A stretch of DNA of 64,000 bases from an uncultured Oscillospiraceae bacterium. Its GTDB lineage: Bacteria > Bacillota > Clostridia > Oscillospirales > Ruminococcaceae. The DNA is taken from NCBI GenBank assembly GCA_900547385.1, contig URGQ01000003.1:1-64000 (forward strand). The letters are read 5' to 3'. Positions 62,263 to 64,000 of the stretch are shown in pieces; within the stretch, counting starts at the first letter, position 1, and each line of letters begins with the position of its first letter. The position numbers and the translations under genes are program-made. Under the pieces are notes generated by a model that was not told where the DNA came from, ran no database searches, and saw only the letters and a list, made by a program, of their open reading frames with translations.

Positions 62263-64000
62263 TTACGGCATCCCCGCAAAAATACTCTCAAACGGGCCAT
62301 AGGCCGGCTCATTGTAAGCCACGGTGCCGTTCTTCGCCATCTCTATGGCGTCCTTCACCGAAAGCGTCTGCCCCTGCGCCCTGTACTGCTGAATCAGCGC
62401 CCACGCCACATTCAGGTACCAGTCGGCATATTCCACCCCGCACTCGGCGGCGGTCATGCCTACCAGCGGCACGCCGTAGCTGCTGCCGTAGTTATGGTAG
62501 CTGCACACCTGCGGGATATTGGAATTCTTATACCAGCCGGTGGCGGTCTCGGTGCAGTTCGGCCCGGCCAGCATCCCGGTCAGCTTGCAGTATTCGTAGG
62601 CGGTCACATTGTTGCTGGTCTCGAATGCCTTCCCGCTGGCTCCCTCATGCACCTGGCTCATTATGGCCTTCCAGATCTTCGGGGGCGGGTAGCTGGAATA
62701 GCGGATGGAATTGGGGATGGCCACGCCGTATTTATTATACTGGATGTTCCCCGCCTCATCGGTCTTATAGCGGGAATCGTAACCCAGCCAGCACACACCC
62801 ACATAGTATGGGGTAACACCCACAAACCACTGGTCCACACTGTCATCGGTGGTACCGGTCTTGCCCGCCACAGGGATATTCATAGCCCCCAGGTTGGCGG
62901 CAGCGCCGGTGCCCTCCCACCCGGTGACCTCCTGCAGCAGGCGGTTCATCACGGTGGCGGTCTCAGCGCTGATGACCCGGACCGGAACGGTGTTCTTCTC
63001 CAGGATTACATTGCCGTAGGTATCCTCCACACGGGTGTAGCTGTACGGCTCGGTGCGCACACCGCCGTTGCCGAACATCTGATAAGCGCCCGCCAGCTTC
63101 ACCAGCGTCATACCCTTGGAAAGGGAGCCCAGCGCCATGGGGCTGTAGCTGTCATCGGCGGCGGTCAGGGTATCCACATTCAGCGAATACTTGAGGAAAT
63201 CGTAGCTGGTGGTGGTTCCCAGCATCTGGGTAACCTGCACCGCCACGGTATTGATGGAGCGAATGAGGGCGGTACGCACCGTCACAAAGCCCTTGAAGCT
63301 GTTATACTCGTTCTTGGGCACCCACAGCGGCTGGCTGTAGCTCACCTCATCGGGGTTGATGACCACCTGCCGGTCCTCTATCACGGTAGAATAGGTGATG
63401 AGGTCTTTTTCAATGCCCAGCACATAGGAGGTGATGGGCTTGATGGTGGAGCCGATCTGCCGGGTGGTATCGCTGGCACGGCTCCAGATGCGGTTGCCCT
63501 CCTTGCCGCGGTTGCCGCCCACAATGCCCTTTAGGGCGCCATTGGTATCAGTGATGACAAAAGCCGACTGGGGATATTCCTCGTTATTCACAGGCGGGAA
63601 GTTATCGGGACTGGAATAGTAGTCCTCCAGGATCTCCTGTACCCGCTCCTCGCAGGTGGTGTAAATGCGGTAGCCGCCGCCGATGAGGTTCTGGTACGCC
63701 TCCGCCTCGGTAATGCCCTGCTTTTCAGCCAGGTCACGGCACACCTCATCGGTCACATAGTCCACAAACCAGGTCTGGATGGTGGCATTGCTGTTGGTGC
63801 CGGTGGCCAGCACGATCTCCTGCGCCATAGCGGCGTTATACTCTTCCTTGGTCAGCTTGCCCTGCTCCAGCATCAGCCCCAGGATATACTCCTTGCGCTC
63901 CTGGTTTTCCTCCCAGTGGGTATAGGGATCATAGGCGTAGGGGTTTTTGGTGGTGCCCACGATGGTGGCGCACTCCGCCACGGTCAGCTCGCTGACATCC
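62263..64000 (-). CDS. Class A penicillin-binding protein (3' part; runs off the window)
   Basis: Bifunctional peptidoglycan glycosyltransferase/transpeptidase. About 578 C-terminal residues are present and the frame stays open to the window edge (DVSELTVAECATIVG...), within the end of the glycosyltransferase domain, so the N-terminal anchor and most of that domain lie outside. Transpeptidase motifs: GSTIKPI (active-site Ser), SINTVAVQV and AGKTGTTDD (KTG). The C-terminal sequence is a short extension without PASTA repeats. A GTG near 63981 is not a real start. Confidence 0.93.
   Translation of the reverse strand, partial: DVSELTVAECATIVGTTKNPYAYDPYTHWEENQERKEYILGLMLEQGKLTKEEYNAAMAQEIVLATGTNSNATIQTWFVDYVTDEVCRDLAEKQGITEAEAYQNLIGGGYRIYTTCEERVQEILEDYYSSPDNFPPVNNEEYPQSAFVITDTNGALKGIVGGNRGKEGNRIWSRASDTTRQIGSTIKPITSYVLGIEKDLITYSTVIEDRQVVINPDEVSYSQPLWVPKNEYNSFKGFVTVRTALIRSINTVAVQVTQMLGTTTSYDFLKYSLNVDTLTAADDSYSPMALGSLSKGMTLVKLAGAYQMFGNGGVRTEPYSYTRVEDTYGNVILEKNTVPVRVISAETATVMNRLLQEVTGWEGTGAAANLGAMNIPVAGKTGTTDDSVDQWFVGVTPYYVGVCWLGYDSRYKTDEAGNIQYNKYGVAIPNSIRYSSYPPPKIWKAIMSQVHEGASGKAFETSNNVTAYEYCKLTGMLAGPNCTETATGWYKNSNIPQVCSYHNYGSSYGVPLVGMTAAECGVEYADWYLNVAWALIQQYRAQGQTLSVKDAIEMAKNGTVAYNEPAYGPFESIFAGMP

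Overview
The window looks like a chromosome segment from a GC-rich, strictly anaerobic, Gram-positive gut-type member of the Clostridia (Oscillospiraceae/Ruminococcaceae-like). The reasons are: an HrcA/CIRCE-controlled hrcA-grpE-dnaK-dnaJ operon, a Gram-positive type LexA box at recA, a LytTR/GHKL two-component pair, pyruvate formate-lyase with its activase, strong AGGAGG-type ribosome sites with several GTG/TTG starts, and MltG, MreB and a sortase-like surface protein. Genus assignment is inference; no rRNA is present. There is one tRNA, tRNA-Lys(UUU).

Layout. 0-3.5 kb: a possible 6S-like structured RNA just before a DAHP synthase, then over 1 kb of non-coding mosaic repeats, a small membrane protein behind a four-copy operator array, and a candidate minus-strand small RNA. 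3.5-13.6 kb: LytTR regulator plus sensor kinase, an NSS transporter diverging from a LysR regulator, a radical SAM/SPASM enzyme, two deleted aldo/keto reductase remnants behind an intact MerR-type promoter, a formate/nitrite channel, a DNA cytosine methyltransferase fused to an HNH nuclease, and Ogt. 13.7-17.2 kb: TetR regulator, oleate hydratase and a YjdF-like membrane protein. 17.6-23.9 kb: a leftward housekeeping operon recX-rimO-pgsA-cysS-LUD protein-guaA. 24-33.8 kb: recA, a second mosaic repeat block, recG, tRNA-Lys, a beta-helix surface protein, a flavoprotein, a PAP2 phosphatase and PduL. 33.9-41.6 kb: family-4 uracil-DNA glycosylase, an uncharacterised P-loop ATPase, the heat-shock operon and a small export protein. 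41.7-49 kb: pflB-pflA, a PfkB kinase, a polysaccharide deacetylase, a Dabb protein, an XRE regulator and an SPL-like radical SAM protein. 49.2-51.5 kb: two genes (an FAD oxidoreductase and MmgE/PrpD) fused and broken by one deletion. 51.7-64 kb: mreB, comF, recD2, mltG, a Fur/Zur-znuC-znuB operon, a uridine-kinase-like protein and the 3' part of a class A penicillin-binding protein.

Metabolically, pflB/pflA make acetyl-CoA and formate, PduL can convert acetyl-CoA to acetyl phosphate, and the FNT channel can export formate. Genome maintenance is well represented (recA, recX, recG, recD2, udg, ogt). Cell-wall genes (mreB, mltG, PBP, deacetylase) cluster loosely at the right.

The most unusual signal is a family of about 80-87 bp intergenic elements (24062, 34534, 35820, 48963, 58771, 60971, plus a degraded copy near 62141). 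Each folds as an outer 11-14 bp stem closing three abutting short hairpins with 3-4 nt loops, a cloverleaf/cruciform. Arm sequences differ between copies while pairing is kept, and the outer stem keeps a CCGCAGG/CCTGCGG core. A second, unrelated repeat family (MITE-like mosaic blocks at 1.5-2.3 and 25.76-26.25 kb) and several gene-breaking deletions complete the picture of a remodelled chromosome.
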